Source: Erwinia sp. E_sp_B01_1
Lineage (GTDB): Bacteria; Pseudomonadota; Gammaproteobacteria; Enterobacterales; Enterobacteriaceae
Direction: 5' to 3'
NCBI RefSeq assembly: GCF_036865545.1
Contig: NZ_CP142208.1
Location: 868,001 to 932,000, forward strand
DNA: 64,000 nt
Positions 28,313 through 36,146 of this stretch are shown here, one piece after another. The notes under the pieces were generated by a model. The model did no database searches and was not told the DNA's origin. It was given only the letters and a program-made list of their open reading frames with translations. Position 1 is the first letter of the stretch, and every line of letters begins with the position of its first letter. The position numbers and the translations under genes were made by a program.

Positions 28313-29197
28313 TTATTGGGTGTACTGATTAACAATCTGGCGAATGCGCTGCTCTTGTTCTGCGCTGAAGCGCACGGCATAACGGCTTTCACCGACGTCA
28401 TGGCCCATCAGCGCCACGGCTTTTTTCACCGCAGCCGGTGAGAACGCCACGCTGTAGAGGTCGGTACGCAGGCCGGTAACGTTTTCCTGTGCCTTGCGGG
28501 AGCCTTCAATGTCCCCGGCGTGGAAGCGCGCCCAGATAGCATTAATCTCTTTGGGTGCCACGTTCGCCAGCCCTGAGATACAGGCAGAGCAGCCATCAAC
28601 AAATCCCTGATGAATCAGCGAATCCGGCCCGTTCAGCACGTCGAAATTATCCATTCCTTCCGCCGCCTTCAGGAAACCGCTGAGGCTTTCATAGCTGCCC
28701 GCACTGTCTTTGATGCCGATAATGTTCGGGTGAGCAGCCAGTTTGCGGACGGTTTCCGGCTCCAGGGTGTTGCCGGTGCGGGCAGGAATGTTGTATAGGA
28801 ACACCGGGACATCCAGCGCATCCGCTACCGCTTCGTAATGCGCGATCAGCTCTTCCTGCTTCAGTGGCACAAAGTATGGGGTGATCACCGAAACGGCATC
28901 CACGCCCAGTGCGGCAACCTGTTTGCCCAGGCGGATGGTTTCACGGGTGGAGATTTCACCCACATGCGCTACCACAAAGGCTTTGCCGGCCACTTCTTCG
29001 ACGCAGGTTTTGGTCACGGCCAGTTTTTCCTGCTCGTTCAGCACGAAAAATTCGCCGTTGGTGCCACCACAAAAGATGCCGTTACCCGCAGCAAGCTGGC
29101 GCTGGATTTGCGCGCGCATGGCCGGTTCGTTGTAATCACCTTCAGCGGTGAAAGGGGTGACGATGGCGGTCAGCACGCCGGTAATTTTTTTGCTCAT
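28313..29197 (-). CDS. DapA/NanA-family lyase (class I pyruvate aldolase)
   Basis: 294-residue TIM-barrel enzyme. Schiff-base lysine in IGIKDSAGSY, catalytic tyrosine in FLYNIPARTG, and the substrate loop reads GGTNGEF where DapA has GTTGES. This loop and the catabolic setting argue against lysine synthesis; family members of this sort split 2-keto-3-deoxy acids into pyruvate and an aldehyde. GAGGA precedes the ATG. The aldehyde could be handled by the iron alcohol dehydrogenase encoded 17 bp upstream. Confidence 0.88.
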   Translation of the reverse strand: MSKKITGVLTAIVTPFTAEGDYNEPAMRAQIQRQLAAGNGIFCGGTNGEFFVLNEQEKLAVTKTCVEEVAGKAFVVAHVGEISTRETIRLGKQVAALGVDAVSVITPYFVPLKQEELIAHYEAVADALDVPVFLYNIPARTGNTLEPETVRKLAAHPNIIGIKDSAGSYESLSGFLKAAEGMDNFDVLNGPDSLIHQGFVDGCSACISGLANVAPKEINAIWARFHAGDIEGSRKAQENVTGLRTDLYSVAFSPAAVKKAVALMGHDVGESRYAVRFSAEQEQRIRQIVNQYTQ

Positions 29198-29214
29198 GAT
29201 TTCCTCGTAATCTG

Positions 29215-30363
29215 TCAGTGATTCTGGGCCGGGAACAGCGTCAGGTAGACGTCACGGACGTCACCGGCGCTGACCGGGGCAGGAACATTTTTCATCAGGC
29301 GCTGCACATCCAGTGCGGCTTCAACCAGGTAGGGCAGGTGATCGGCATTGATCCCCAGCTCATCCAGGCTGGCAGGCAGCTTCAGACGCTTAACCAGCGC
29401 GGAGAAGTAGTCGACCAGCGCCACGGATTTCTCTTCTTCGGTGAGTGCGTCATCAGCCTCCGGCAGCAGGTCATAAACCTGTGCAAATTTGGTGACGGCG
29501 GCCGGACGCACAAAGCGCATACAGGGCGCCAGCAAGATGGCATTCGCCACGCCGTGGGGAATGTGATATTTGCCGCCCAGCGGATAGGACATGGCATGGA
29601 CCAGGTGCGTTCCGGCATGAGCAATAGCGGCACCGCCATAATAAGAAGCCCACAGCATATCCAGACGTGCGGCCAGATTGGTTGGCTCGGCAACCGCTGT
29701 TTCCAGGCTGGTAAATAATTTCTTCAGGCCAATCAGTGCGTAGTTATCACTGACCGGATTAGAGACCGTGGCGGTGAAGCACTCAATCAGATGGCAGAGC
29801 GCATCAATGCCGGTGGACGAGGCGATATGCGCCGGCATACTGGTCGTCAGCTCCGGTGCCAGTACCACATAATCCGGCAGCATCACCGGGGAGATAATCC
29901 CGACCTTAGTCTCCTTCTCGGGGATGGCCAGAATCGCGTTAGGCGTGGCTTCGGAACCGGTGCCTGCGGTCGTTGGGATCAGTAAAGAGGCGGTACGGGT
30001 CTGCGGTTTTTCACCGTTCAGCAGCGCTTCAAGCGTGGGAGCCTGCTCCACACACAACACCGACAGCAGTTTGGCAACATCCAGCACGCTGCCGCCGCCG
30101 ATGCCAATCACCAGATCGACACCCCGGGTCTCCAGCGTGGCCAGAATGGCAGCCACATCATGCTGGCTTGGCTCAGGAGGTACAGAATCGACCATCTTCA
30201 CCGTCGCCACTTTTTCGCCGATCTGCCCGATCAGCGCCTGCACCGCCGGGATCCCCGCGATGTTCTTGTCGGTGACCAGCAGGACGTGCTGCCGGTTCTC
30301 AAGCAGATAACCAATATCATTAAGGGTCTGATAACCACTGATGATCGTGCTGTTAATATTCAT
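29215..30363 (-). CDS. Iron-containing alcohol dehydrogenase (group III)
   Basis: 382 residues from ATG at 30363 (AAGG just upstream); the frame is open to 30414 but has no better site. NAD motif GIGGGSVLDVAK and nucleotide loop PTTAGTGSEATP are present, with metal ligands in GIDALCHLIE and in HAGTHLVHAMSYPLGGKYHIPHG (first halves only quoted by motif: HLVHAM and HIPHG). First gene of the seven-gene minus-strand operon, divergent from the kinase gene. Likely reduces or oxidises an aldehyde/alcohol produced in this pathway. Confidence 0.9.
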   Translation of the reverse strand: MNINSTIISGYQTLNDIGYLLENRQHVLLVTDKNIAGIPAVQALIGQIGEKVATVKMVDSVPPEPSQHDVAAILATLETRGVDLVIGIGGGSVLDVAKLLSVLCVEQAPTLEALLNGEKPQTRTASLLIPTTAGTGSEATPNAILAIPEKETKVGIISPVMLPDYVVLAPELTTSMPAHIASSTGIDALCHLIECFTATVSNPVSDNYALIGLKKLFTSLETAVAEPTNLAARLDMLWASYYGGAAIAHAGTHLVHAMSYPLGGKYHIPHGVANAILLAPCMRFVRPAAVTKFAQVYDLLPEADDALTEEEKSVALVDYFSALVKRLKLPASLDELGINADHLPYLVEAALDVQRLMKNVPAPVSAGDVRDVYLTLFPAQNH

Positions 30364-30470
30364 TCGCCTTACCCTGTCTCTGCCCGCTGTCAGCGGGTGA
30401 TTGTAATTCGTCATTTACTCGCCTGTCTGAGCGAGTGCTGCCTAATTTTATAAGATAAATTGATTTCGAT

Positions 30471-30492
30471 TAATTTGATCTTGCTCACATAT
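30471..30492. promoter_or_regulatory. CRP site in the divergent promoter region
   Basis: The core TTTGA-TCTTGC-TCACA (30474-30489) matches the CRP consensus TGTGA-N6-TCACA in 8 of 10 core positions, and most flanking bases also agree. Its centre (30481.5) is 41.5 bp upstream of the start predicted from the TATAAT at 30510-30515, the classic class II position. This would put the pathway under catabolite control. Confidence 0.65.
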
Positions 30493-30517
30493 AATCAATC
30501 ATGATTGAATATAATCA
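30489..30517 (+). promoter_or_regulatory. Kinase-operon -10 region with palindromic operator and direct repeat
   Basis: TATAAT at 30510-30515 is the likely -10. The 14-bp perfect palindrome TCAATCATGATTGA (30495-30508) lies between it and the CRP site, and ATATAATCA occurs twice, 20 bp apart (30489 and 30509). The palindrome is a good candidate operator for the DeoR regulator encoded at 32914. Confidence 0.55.
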
Positions 30518-30560
30518 TTATCAAAAGGGCAGCAGGCCCGTACGACGTGCAGGAGATAAG

Positions 30561-31934
30561 ATGTCGCGCTTTCAGTGGACTACCCCCGTGCTGGTTATCG
30601 CAGATGACTTTACCGGTGCTAACGATGCCGGTAGCGGGCTGGCATCAGCCGGAGCGCGGGTCAACGTGCTGTTTGACGTGGAAGCGCAGGCGCAAAGCCA
30701 AGGTGCTGATGTGTGGGTGGTCAGTACCGACAGCAGAGCAGCCAGCCCGGCAGAGGCAGCCAGAAGAACCAAAGTGGCGGTTGAGCGCTGGGCAGATGTA
30801 GCCCGTGATGGCTGGATCTTTAAGAAAATGGACTCCACGCTGCGGGGCAATCCCGGCGCGGAAATTGAAGCGGCTTTACGGGCGAGCGGGGCTGCTGTCG
30901 CGCTGGTGGTACCTGCCTTTCCTGCTTCTGGCCGGACAACCCTGGGCGGCAACTGCTTTGTTCATGGGGTTCTGCTCACTGAGACAGAGTTTGCCAGCGA
31001 TCCAAAAACACCTGTGCACCACGCAAGCGTCCAGGCACGGCTTGGGGAGCAAAGCACGCTGCCTTCCACGCTTATTCCTTTATCAAGCGTTCGCGGCCGC
31101 TCGCTTAATGACGAGCTTCAGGCGGCGATAGAGCAGGGCAACCGGTTGATTGCGATCGATGCAGAGTGTGATGAAGATTTACGCCGCATTATGCGGGCCG
31201 CCGCAGCTTTATCTCAGCGGCCCCTGCTGGCCGGTGCTTCCGGGCTGAGTGATGCGCTGGCAGCAGAGATCCAGGGAGAGGGGACCTGCCCTGGCGGCGT
31301 CAGTGCTGGTCCGGCGACCTCCCCTTTTGCTGCCCCGGCGGAAAACGACAACGCAGTACGGACTTCCTTATCTCCTGGCACCAGCCCGGTACTGGCGGTA
31401 GTGGGATCGATGAGTGAAATTGCCCATCGGCAGTTGAGTGAATTGCAAAAGCACCACGCCGTGACGCTGGTGGATGTGGATATTGAACAGCTTTTTACCG
31501 GCTGGCGTGATGCACCTCTGTGGCGTCAAAGCGCGATAACCGCACTGCAACAAGGACAACACTGCGTGATCCGGACCTGCCAGCATGAGAGCCAGCGGCG
31601 GGCCATTCAGGGATTATGTGTCCGCAATGGCCTCAGCCGTCAGCAGCTTGGCGAAAAGATTTGTGCTTTTCTGGCCAGCCTGACGCGGGATGTGGTCAGC
31701 GGGATGACCCCTTCCGCACTCTATCTTTCCGGCGGGGATGTGGCGATTGCCGTGGCAAAAGGGTTAGGCGCTGAAGGCTTCAGAATTGTCGGGCAGGTGG
31801 CAGGCTGCGTGCCATACGGCCACCTGTTGAAAAGTAAAAATGACCTGCTGGTGCTCACCAAGGCTGGCGGTTTTGGTGATGAAACCACCCTGGTAGAAGT
31901 TTTTCGTTTTATTGAGGAGAAGGCGAGTGAGTAA
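30561..31934 (+). CDS. Four-carbon acid sugar kinase (DUF1537; D-threonate/D-erythronate kinase type)
   Basis: 457 residues. DUF1537 enzymes phosphorylate four-carbon acid sugars such as D-threonate at C4 using ATP. The N-terminal sugar-binding domain has the ADDFTGANDAG and KKMDSTLRGN motifs; the C-terminal nucleotide-binding domain has the SGGDVA motif. The two are joined by a low-complexity stretch near residues 240-272. ATG at 30561 follows AGGAG and fits the family N-terminus better than an ATG 60 bases upstream. It overlaps the next gene by eight bases. The adjacent PdxA2 makes D-threonate or D-erythronate the best guess. Confidence 0.88.
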   Translation: MSRFQWTTPVLVIADDFTGANDAGSGLASAGARVNVLFDVEAQAQSQGADVWVVSTDSRAASPAEAARRTKVAVERWADVARDGWIFKKMDSTLRGNPGAEIEAALRASGAAVALVVPAFPASGRTTLGGNCFVHGVLLTETEFASDPKTPVHHASVQARLGEQSTLPSTLIPLSSVRGRSLNDELQAAIEQGNRLIAIDAECDEDLRRIMRAAAALSQRPLLAGASGLSDALAAEIQGEGTCPGGVSAGPATSPFAAPAENDNAVRTSLSPGTSPVLAVVGSMSEIAHRQLSELQKHHAVTLVDVDIEQLFTGWRDAPLWRQSAITALQQGQHCVIRTCQHESQRRAIQGLCVRNGLSRQQLGEKICAFLASLTRDVVSGMTPSALYLSGGDVAIAVAKGLGAEGFRIVGQVAGCVPYGHLLKSKNDLLVLTKAGGFGDETTLVEVFRFIEEKASE

Positions 31935-32907
31935 AATTATTGCGGTTACCATGGGCGATCCGGCGGGAATTGGCCCGGAAATTATCATCAAATCACTGGC
32001 AGAGGGCGAACTGTCTGGCGCGCCCGCAGTGGTGGTGGGATGCGCCAGCACGTTACGCCGGATTATGGCGATGGGGATCACCCCACAGGCAGAGCTTCGC
32101 GTGCTGGATAACGTGGCCGATGCGCACTTCGCGCCGGGAATAATCAATATCATCGATGAGCCTCTGGCCGATCCTGAAGCGCTGAAAGCAGGCGTGGTAC
32201 AGGTTGCAGCGGGCGATCTTGCTTACCGCTGTGTCAGGCGGGCAACCGGACTGGCGATGGCAGGCGAGGTGCAGGCCATTGCCACGGCACCGCTGAATAA
32301 AGAAGCGCTGCATTCTGCCGGTCATATTTACCCTGGCCATACTGAATTGCTGGCGCAGCTGACTGACAGCAAAGACTACGCGATGGTGCTCTATACCGAT
32401 CGCCTGAAAGTGATCCACGTTACCACCCATATTGCGCTGCGTAAGTTCCTGGATACTCTGAACTGCGAACGTGTGGAGACGGTAATTGGCATGGCGGATA
32501 CCTTCCTGAAACGTGTTGGTTTTAAAAATCCACGCATTGCAGTAGCCGGGGTTAACCCGCATGCCGGTGAAAATGGTCTGTTTGGCGATGAAGAGATCAC
32601 CATCGTCGGCCCTTCGGTTGAGGCGATGAAAGCTCAGGGCCTGAACGTGGCTGGACCCTGCCCGCCAGACACGGTTTTCCTGCAATGTTATGAAGGCCAG
32701 TACGATATGGTTGTGGCGATGTATCACGATCAGGGACACATTCCGCTGAAGCTTATGGGCTTCTATGATGGGGTAAATATCACCGCGGGACTGCCGTTTA
32801 TCAGGACTTCGGCAGACCACGGAACCGCTTTTGATATTGCCTGGACAGGTAAAGCGAAGTCTGAGAGCATGGCGATTTCCATAAAGCTAGCGATGCAGCT
32901 CGCATAA
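31927..32907 (+). CDS. pdxA2: PdxA2-type 4-phospho-D-threonate/D-erythronate dehydrogenase
   Basis: 326 residues. PdxA2 oxidises 4-phospho-D-threonate (or D-erythronate), which decarboxylates to dihydroxyacetone phosphate. Motifs of the PdxA family: ITMGDPAG-like VTMGDPAGIGPE, metal His in GHTELLA, and MYHDQGHIPLK. GTG at 31927 is the start: it has GAGGAGAAGG before it and overlaps the end of the kinase gene. The direct partnership with a DUF1537 kinase separates it from PdxA of pyridoxal phosphate synthesis, which lies in a surA-ksgA context in enterics. Confidence 0.9.
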   Translation: MSKIIAVTMGDPAGIGPEIIIKSLAEGELSGAPAVVVGCASTLRRIMAMGITPQAELRVLDNVADAHFAPGIINIIDEPLADPEALKAGVVQVAAGDLAYRCVRRATGLAMAGEVQAIATAPLNKEALHSAGHIYPGHTELLAQLTDSKDYAMVLYTDRLKVIHVTTHIALRKFLDTLNCERVETVIGMADTFLKRVGFKNPRIAVAGVNPHAGENGLFGDEEITIVGPSVEAMKAQGLNVAGPCPPDTVFLQCYEGQYDMVVAMYHDQGHIPLKLMGFYDGVNITAGLPFIRTSADHGTAFDIAWTGKAKSESMAISIKLAMQLA

Positions 32908-32913
32908 GGACAT

Positions 32914-33678
32914 ATGAAGGGACAAAGTCGCCTCGATCAGATTATGGACTATCTGAAAAGCCATAATCTGGTCACCGTCGATCAGCTGGTGGCCGCAATT
33001 TCTGCGTCGCCAGCAACCATCCGGCGGGATCTCATTAAGCTCGATCAGGAAGGGGTCATCAGCCGGACGCACGGCGGTGTCACCCTGAACCGGTTTATCC
33101 CTAATCAGCCGACCACGCTGGAAAAAATGCAGCGCAATCTGGCCGAGAAACAGGCCATTGCTCAGGCTGCGGCCAGCCTGGTGAAGTCAGGGGATTCGGT
33201 GGTACTGGATGCCGGTACTACGATGCTGGAGCTGGCCCGCCAGCTCACGCATCTGCCGCTGCGGGTGATCACTTCAGATTTGCATATCGCGCTGTTTCTC
33301 TCTGAATTTAAACAGATTGAAGTGACGATTATCGGGGGGCGCATTGATGATTCCAGCCAGTCCTGCATTGGCGATCATGGCCGCCGGCTGCTGAGGAATA
33401 TCTATCCGGACGTGGCTTTTGTCAGCTGTAACTCGTGGAGCCTGGAAAAGGGCATCACCACGCCGACGGAAGAGAAAGCCGGGTTAAAAGAGGATCTGCT
33501 GGCCAATGCGCGGCGCCGTGTTCTGCTGGCAGACAGCAGTAAATACGGCTCGTGGTCACTGTTTTGCGTTTCACCGCTGCACAACCTTACCGATATCATT
33601 ACTGACGCGCGTCTCAGTCAGGAAGGACAGGACGACCTGAAAGAGCAGTCATTCACGCTGACGCTGACCCGGTCCTGA
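32914..33678 (+). CDS. DeoR-family repressor of the acid sugar genes
   Basis: 254 residues. N-terminal DeoR helix-turn-helix ([48 protein letters not shown]) and a C-terminal sugar-phosphate-sensing DeoR domain ([29 protein letters not shown]). It starts six bases after pdxA2 and ends that operon. It probably represses both arms of the divergent promoter region and is released by a phosphorylated intermediate; YgbI plays such a role near related genes in E. coli and Salmonella. Confidence 0.9.
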   Translation: MKGQSRLDQIMDYLKSHNLVTVDQLVAAISASPATIRRDLIKLDQEGVISRTHGGVTLNRFIPNQPTTLEKMQRNLAEKQAIAQAAASLVKSGDSVVLDAGTTMLELARQLTHLPLRVITSDLHIALFLSEFKQIEVTIIGGRIDDSSQSCIGDHGRRLLRNIYPDVAFVSCNSWSLEKGITTPTEEKAGLKEDLLANARRRVLLADSSKYGSWSLFCVSPLHNLTDIITDARLSQEGQDDLKEQSFTLTLTRS

Positions 33679-33689
33679 AGGTTACAGAT

Positions 33690-33751
33690 GAACAGACAGA
33701 GCCGTTTCTGCTTCCGGGCACTAAAAAGTACCTTCCGATTTTCGTCTGTTC
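33690..33751 (+). other. Long imperfect hairpin after the DeoR gene
   Basis: GAACAGAC (33690-33697) pairs with GTCTGTTC (33744-33751), with further partial pairing inside. It precedes the shared terminator and may be part of the 3' end structure of the kinase operon. Confidence 0.35.
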
Positions 33752-33758
33752 TGTTAAT

Positions 33759-33794
33759 AAAAAAGCGGGCGACCACCAGGTAACCCGCTTTTTT
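33759..33794. terminator. Bidirectional terminator between the DeoR gene and speD
   Basis: AAAAAAGCGGG (33759-33769) and CCCGCTTTTTT (33784-33794) are complementary, with A- and T-runs on the two sides, so the hairpin can stop transcription from both converging operons. Confidence 0.9.
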
Positions 33795-33809
33795 AGCACT
33801 CTGCTTCTT

Positions 33810-34619
33810 TTACAGCGTTTTTGAACCCACGGCCGGAATGTTGCGCCCGTAGTAAATCTCACGCATCTCTTTCCACAGCAAATCGGTGATCCGCTTGTGT
33901 TCCTGCGGCGTCAGGTCTTCCGGTCTGGTGTTGAAAAGATAGTGTTTCAGATCGAACTCTTTCAGCAGCATCTTGGTATGAAACATATTCTCCTGATAGA
34001 CGTTCACATCCATCATGTCATACATCGATTTCATATCTTCAGACATAAAGTTCTGAATTGAATTGATCTGATGGTCGATATAATGTTTCACCCCGTTCAC
34101 GTCACGGGTAAAGCCGCGCACGCGATAGTCGATGGTGACAATGTCAGATTCCAGCTGGTGTATTAAATAATTCAACGCCTTCAGCGGGGAAATTACGCCA
34201 CAGGTTGAGACTTCAATATCCGCGCGGAAGGTGCAAAGGCCGCCTTCCGGATGGCTCTCCGGGTAGGTATGCACGCAGATATGGCTTTTATCCAGATGCG
34301 CCACCACCGAATTGGGCAACGGGCCAGGATGTTCTGAAGTATCAATATCTTTGGGATCAACCGGCTCTTCACTGACCAGAATGGTCACGCTGGCACCCTG
34401 CGGTTCGTAATCCTGACGGGCAATATTCAGCACGTTAGCGCCGATGATCGAACAGGTTTCGCTGAGGATCTCCGTCAGGCGGTTAGCATTATACTGCTCA
34501 TCAATGTACGCAATGTATCCGTCACGCTCTGCATCTGTGTTGGCGTAACAGATATCGTAGATACAAAAACTCAGGCTCTTTGTCAGGTTGTTGAAGCCAT
34601 GTAGTTTCAGCTTTTGCAA
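33810..34619 (-). CDS. speD: S-adenosylmethionine decarboxylase proenzyme SpeD (TTG start)
   Basis: Makes decarboxylated S-adenosylmethionine, the aminopropyl donor for spermidine. The proenzyme cleaves itself between K111 and S112 ([13 protein letters not shown]) to form a pyruvoyl group. No ATG fits: the frame begins properly at TTG 34617-34619, giving (M)[10 protein letters not shown], which aligns exactly with [11 protein letters not shown] of E. coli. AAGGGGG lies eight bases upstream. This gives 269 residues. In-frame ATG and GTG codons further up lack a ribosome site. Second gene of speE-speD. Confidence 0.95.
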   Translation of the reverse strand: MQKLKLHGFNNLTKSLSFCIYDICYANTDAERDGYIAYIDEQYNANRLTEILSETCSIIGANVLNIARQDYEPQGASVTILVSEEPVDPKDIDTSEHPGPLPNSVVAHLDKSHICVHTYPESHPEGGLCTFRADIEVSTCGVISPLKALNYLIHQLESDIVTIDYRVRGFTRDVNGVKHYIDHQINSIQNFMSEDMKSMYDMMDVNVYQENMFHTKMLLKEFDLKHYLFNTRPEDLTPQEHKRITDLLWKEMREIYYGRNIPAVGSKTL

Positions 34620-34644
34620 TTCATTCACCCCCTTAAATGCCCGG

Positions 34645-35502
34645 TCAGTCGGCCAGAGCATTCAACAAATATTGTGGCAGGGCAAAGCTGCCAGTGTGGA
34701 TAGCCGGATTATAGTAGCGGCAGCTCAGGTTGGCCGCTGCGAAACGCGCCTGTATGGTGGCCGTATCAAGCTGACGCAGGGCTGGATTATCACTCGCCCA
34801 GGCAAACGTCATGATGCCACCGTAATAAGTTGGGATGGCAGCCTGATAGAAACTGACATCGTCAAAATAATGGCCCAGCTTGCGATGGCTGTTGAGCGCC
34901 TCATCCTGCTGCAGGAAACAAACCCCATTCTGCGCCACGAAGATGCCATTCTCATTAAGGCAGTTGCGGCATCCTTCATAGAATTCTGAAGTAAACAGGC
35001 TCTCGCCTGGCCCGACAGGATCGGTGCAGTCAGAGATGATCACATCGAACTTTTCCTGGCACTGACGGACGAAGTTTACGCCATCATCAATTACCAGTTT
35101 GAAACGTGGATCTTCATAAGCGCCCGCACTGTGGTTCGGCAGGTACTGTTTGCAGAAGGTCACCACGCCGGCATCAATTTCCACCATGGTGATCTGTTCA
35201 ATAGTCTTATGACGGCTGACTTCACGCAGCATCGCCCCGTCACCACCGCCGATAATCAGTACGCGTTTTGCCGCGCCATGCGCCAGCAGCGGAACGTGCG
35301 TCATCATCTCATGATAAATGAACTCATCGCGCTCGGTGGTTTGTACCACACCGTCCAGCGCCATAACGCGACCAAACGCGGCATTTTCAAAGATGACCAG
35401 ATCCTGATGGCCGGTCTTGTCACGGTACAGAACGTTATCGACAGAAAAGTACTGTCCAAACCCGGCATGAAGCGTTTCATACCACATTTCATTTTCGGTC
35501 AT
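34645..35502 (-). CDS. speE: Spermidine synthase SpeE
   Basis: 285 residues. Transfers an aminopropyl group from decarboxylated S-adenosylmethionine to putrescine. Binding motifs [11 protein letters not shown], the acidic EIDAGV and [15 protein letters not shown] are present, followed by the [12 protein letters not shown] block. First gene of the operon; speD begins 25 bases after its stop on the minus strand. Confidence 0.97.
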   Translation of the reverse strand: MTENEMWYETLHAGFGQYFSVDNVLYRDKTGHQDLVIFENAAFGRVMALDGVVQTTERDEFIYHEMMTHVPLLAHGAAKRVLIIGGGDGAMLREVSRHKTIEQITMVEIDAGVVTFCKQYLPNHSAGAYEDPRFKLVIDDGVNFVRQCQEKFDVIISDCTDPVGPGESLFTSEFYEGCRNCLNENGIFVAQNGVCFLQQDEALNSHRKLGHYFDDVSFYQAAIPTYYGGIMTFAWASDNPALRQLDTATIQARFAAANLSCRYYNPAIHTGSFALPQYLLNALAD

Positions 35503-35611
35503 GGTGGGGCTCTCCTCCGCATAACAGCCGCAAAAATGGGCGCGACATGATAGCTAACTCTGACCGTGGTTGCACGGTCAAATCATCAGCAGGAAACGGC
35601 ATAAAAGGGGG

Positions 35612-35959
35612 TTACTTCACGTAAGCGAGCAGGCTGAGGGAATCACGAGCCAGTGATTTACATTTGGTGTCATTAGGGACGGCAATACCGCTTAAGTCAC
35701 GATAACTCTCTTCACCGAGAGCTTTCATGTTAAAGCTGCTGTAATTCGCCAAATCCCAGTGATTCTGCTGCGCAAAAAAGACCAGCGCGCGGCGAATCTG
35801 GCCGTCGGGAAGATCCTGATAACCGCAGTCATTTTTCAGGTAGACGAAGACAGCCGTCAAATCGGCCAGGTCTTCTGCTTCTGACTCGCTAAGGGCAAAA
35901 CTTGTCGACGAGAAGCCAAAGAGACTCAGTAACAACAGAGCCTTGATGCTTTTCTTCAT
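35612..35959 (-). CDS. yacC: YacC family periplasmic protein
   Basis: 115-residue exported protein of unknown function (pilin chaperone-like annotation is sometimes given, without proof). Signal peptide MKKSIKALLLLSLFGFSSTSFA, cut before LSESEAEDLADLTAVFVYLKNDCGY, which is nearly identical to E. coli YacC. Two cysteines in the mature part may form a disulfide. ATG at 35959 is preferred to an upstream frame extension because it gives a clean signal peptide. Confidence 0.93.
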   Translation of the reverse strand: MKKSIKALLLLSLFGFSSTSFALSESEAEDLADLTAVFVYLKNDCGYQDLPDGQIRRALVFFAQQNHWDLANYSSFNMKALGEESYRDLSGIAVPNDTKCKSLARDSLSLLAYVK

Positions 35960-36077
35960 AATTGATCTCAACCGATTGTAATAGACTGACGTTAGCACAG
36001 TTATTATCAGGGTTCAGACTATTTTGCGGCAGAAAAGTCGCTCTTCAGGCATTTTTTTCGGCAAAAAGCGGCAAAGC

Positions 36078-36108
36078 TTGACCTTCCCGGTAGGGGAGGG
36101 TTTATGCT
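36078..36108 (+). promoter_or_regulatory. CueR-controlled promoter of cueO
   Basis: TTGACC (36078-36083) and TATGCT (36103-36108) are separated by 19 bp, the over-long spacer typical of MerR-family promoters. The spacer holds the CueR dyad ACCTTCCC...GGGAGGGT (36081-36101). Copper-loaded CueR would twist this promoter into an active form. Confidence 0.93.
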
Positions 36109-36146
36109 GCCAGGCAAGAATTCCCTGCAAAAACCGGGTTGGAATA

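Noticed and set aside
28313..29197. Naming the aldolase as DapA of lysine synthesis
   Set aside because: The loop reads GGTNGEF rather than GTTGES and the gene lies in a catabolic operon.
31927..32907. Naming the dehydrogenase as PdxA of vitamin B6 synthesis
   Set aside because: It overlaps a DUF1537 kinase gene and precedes a DeoR regulator, the known PdxA2 setting.
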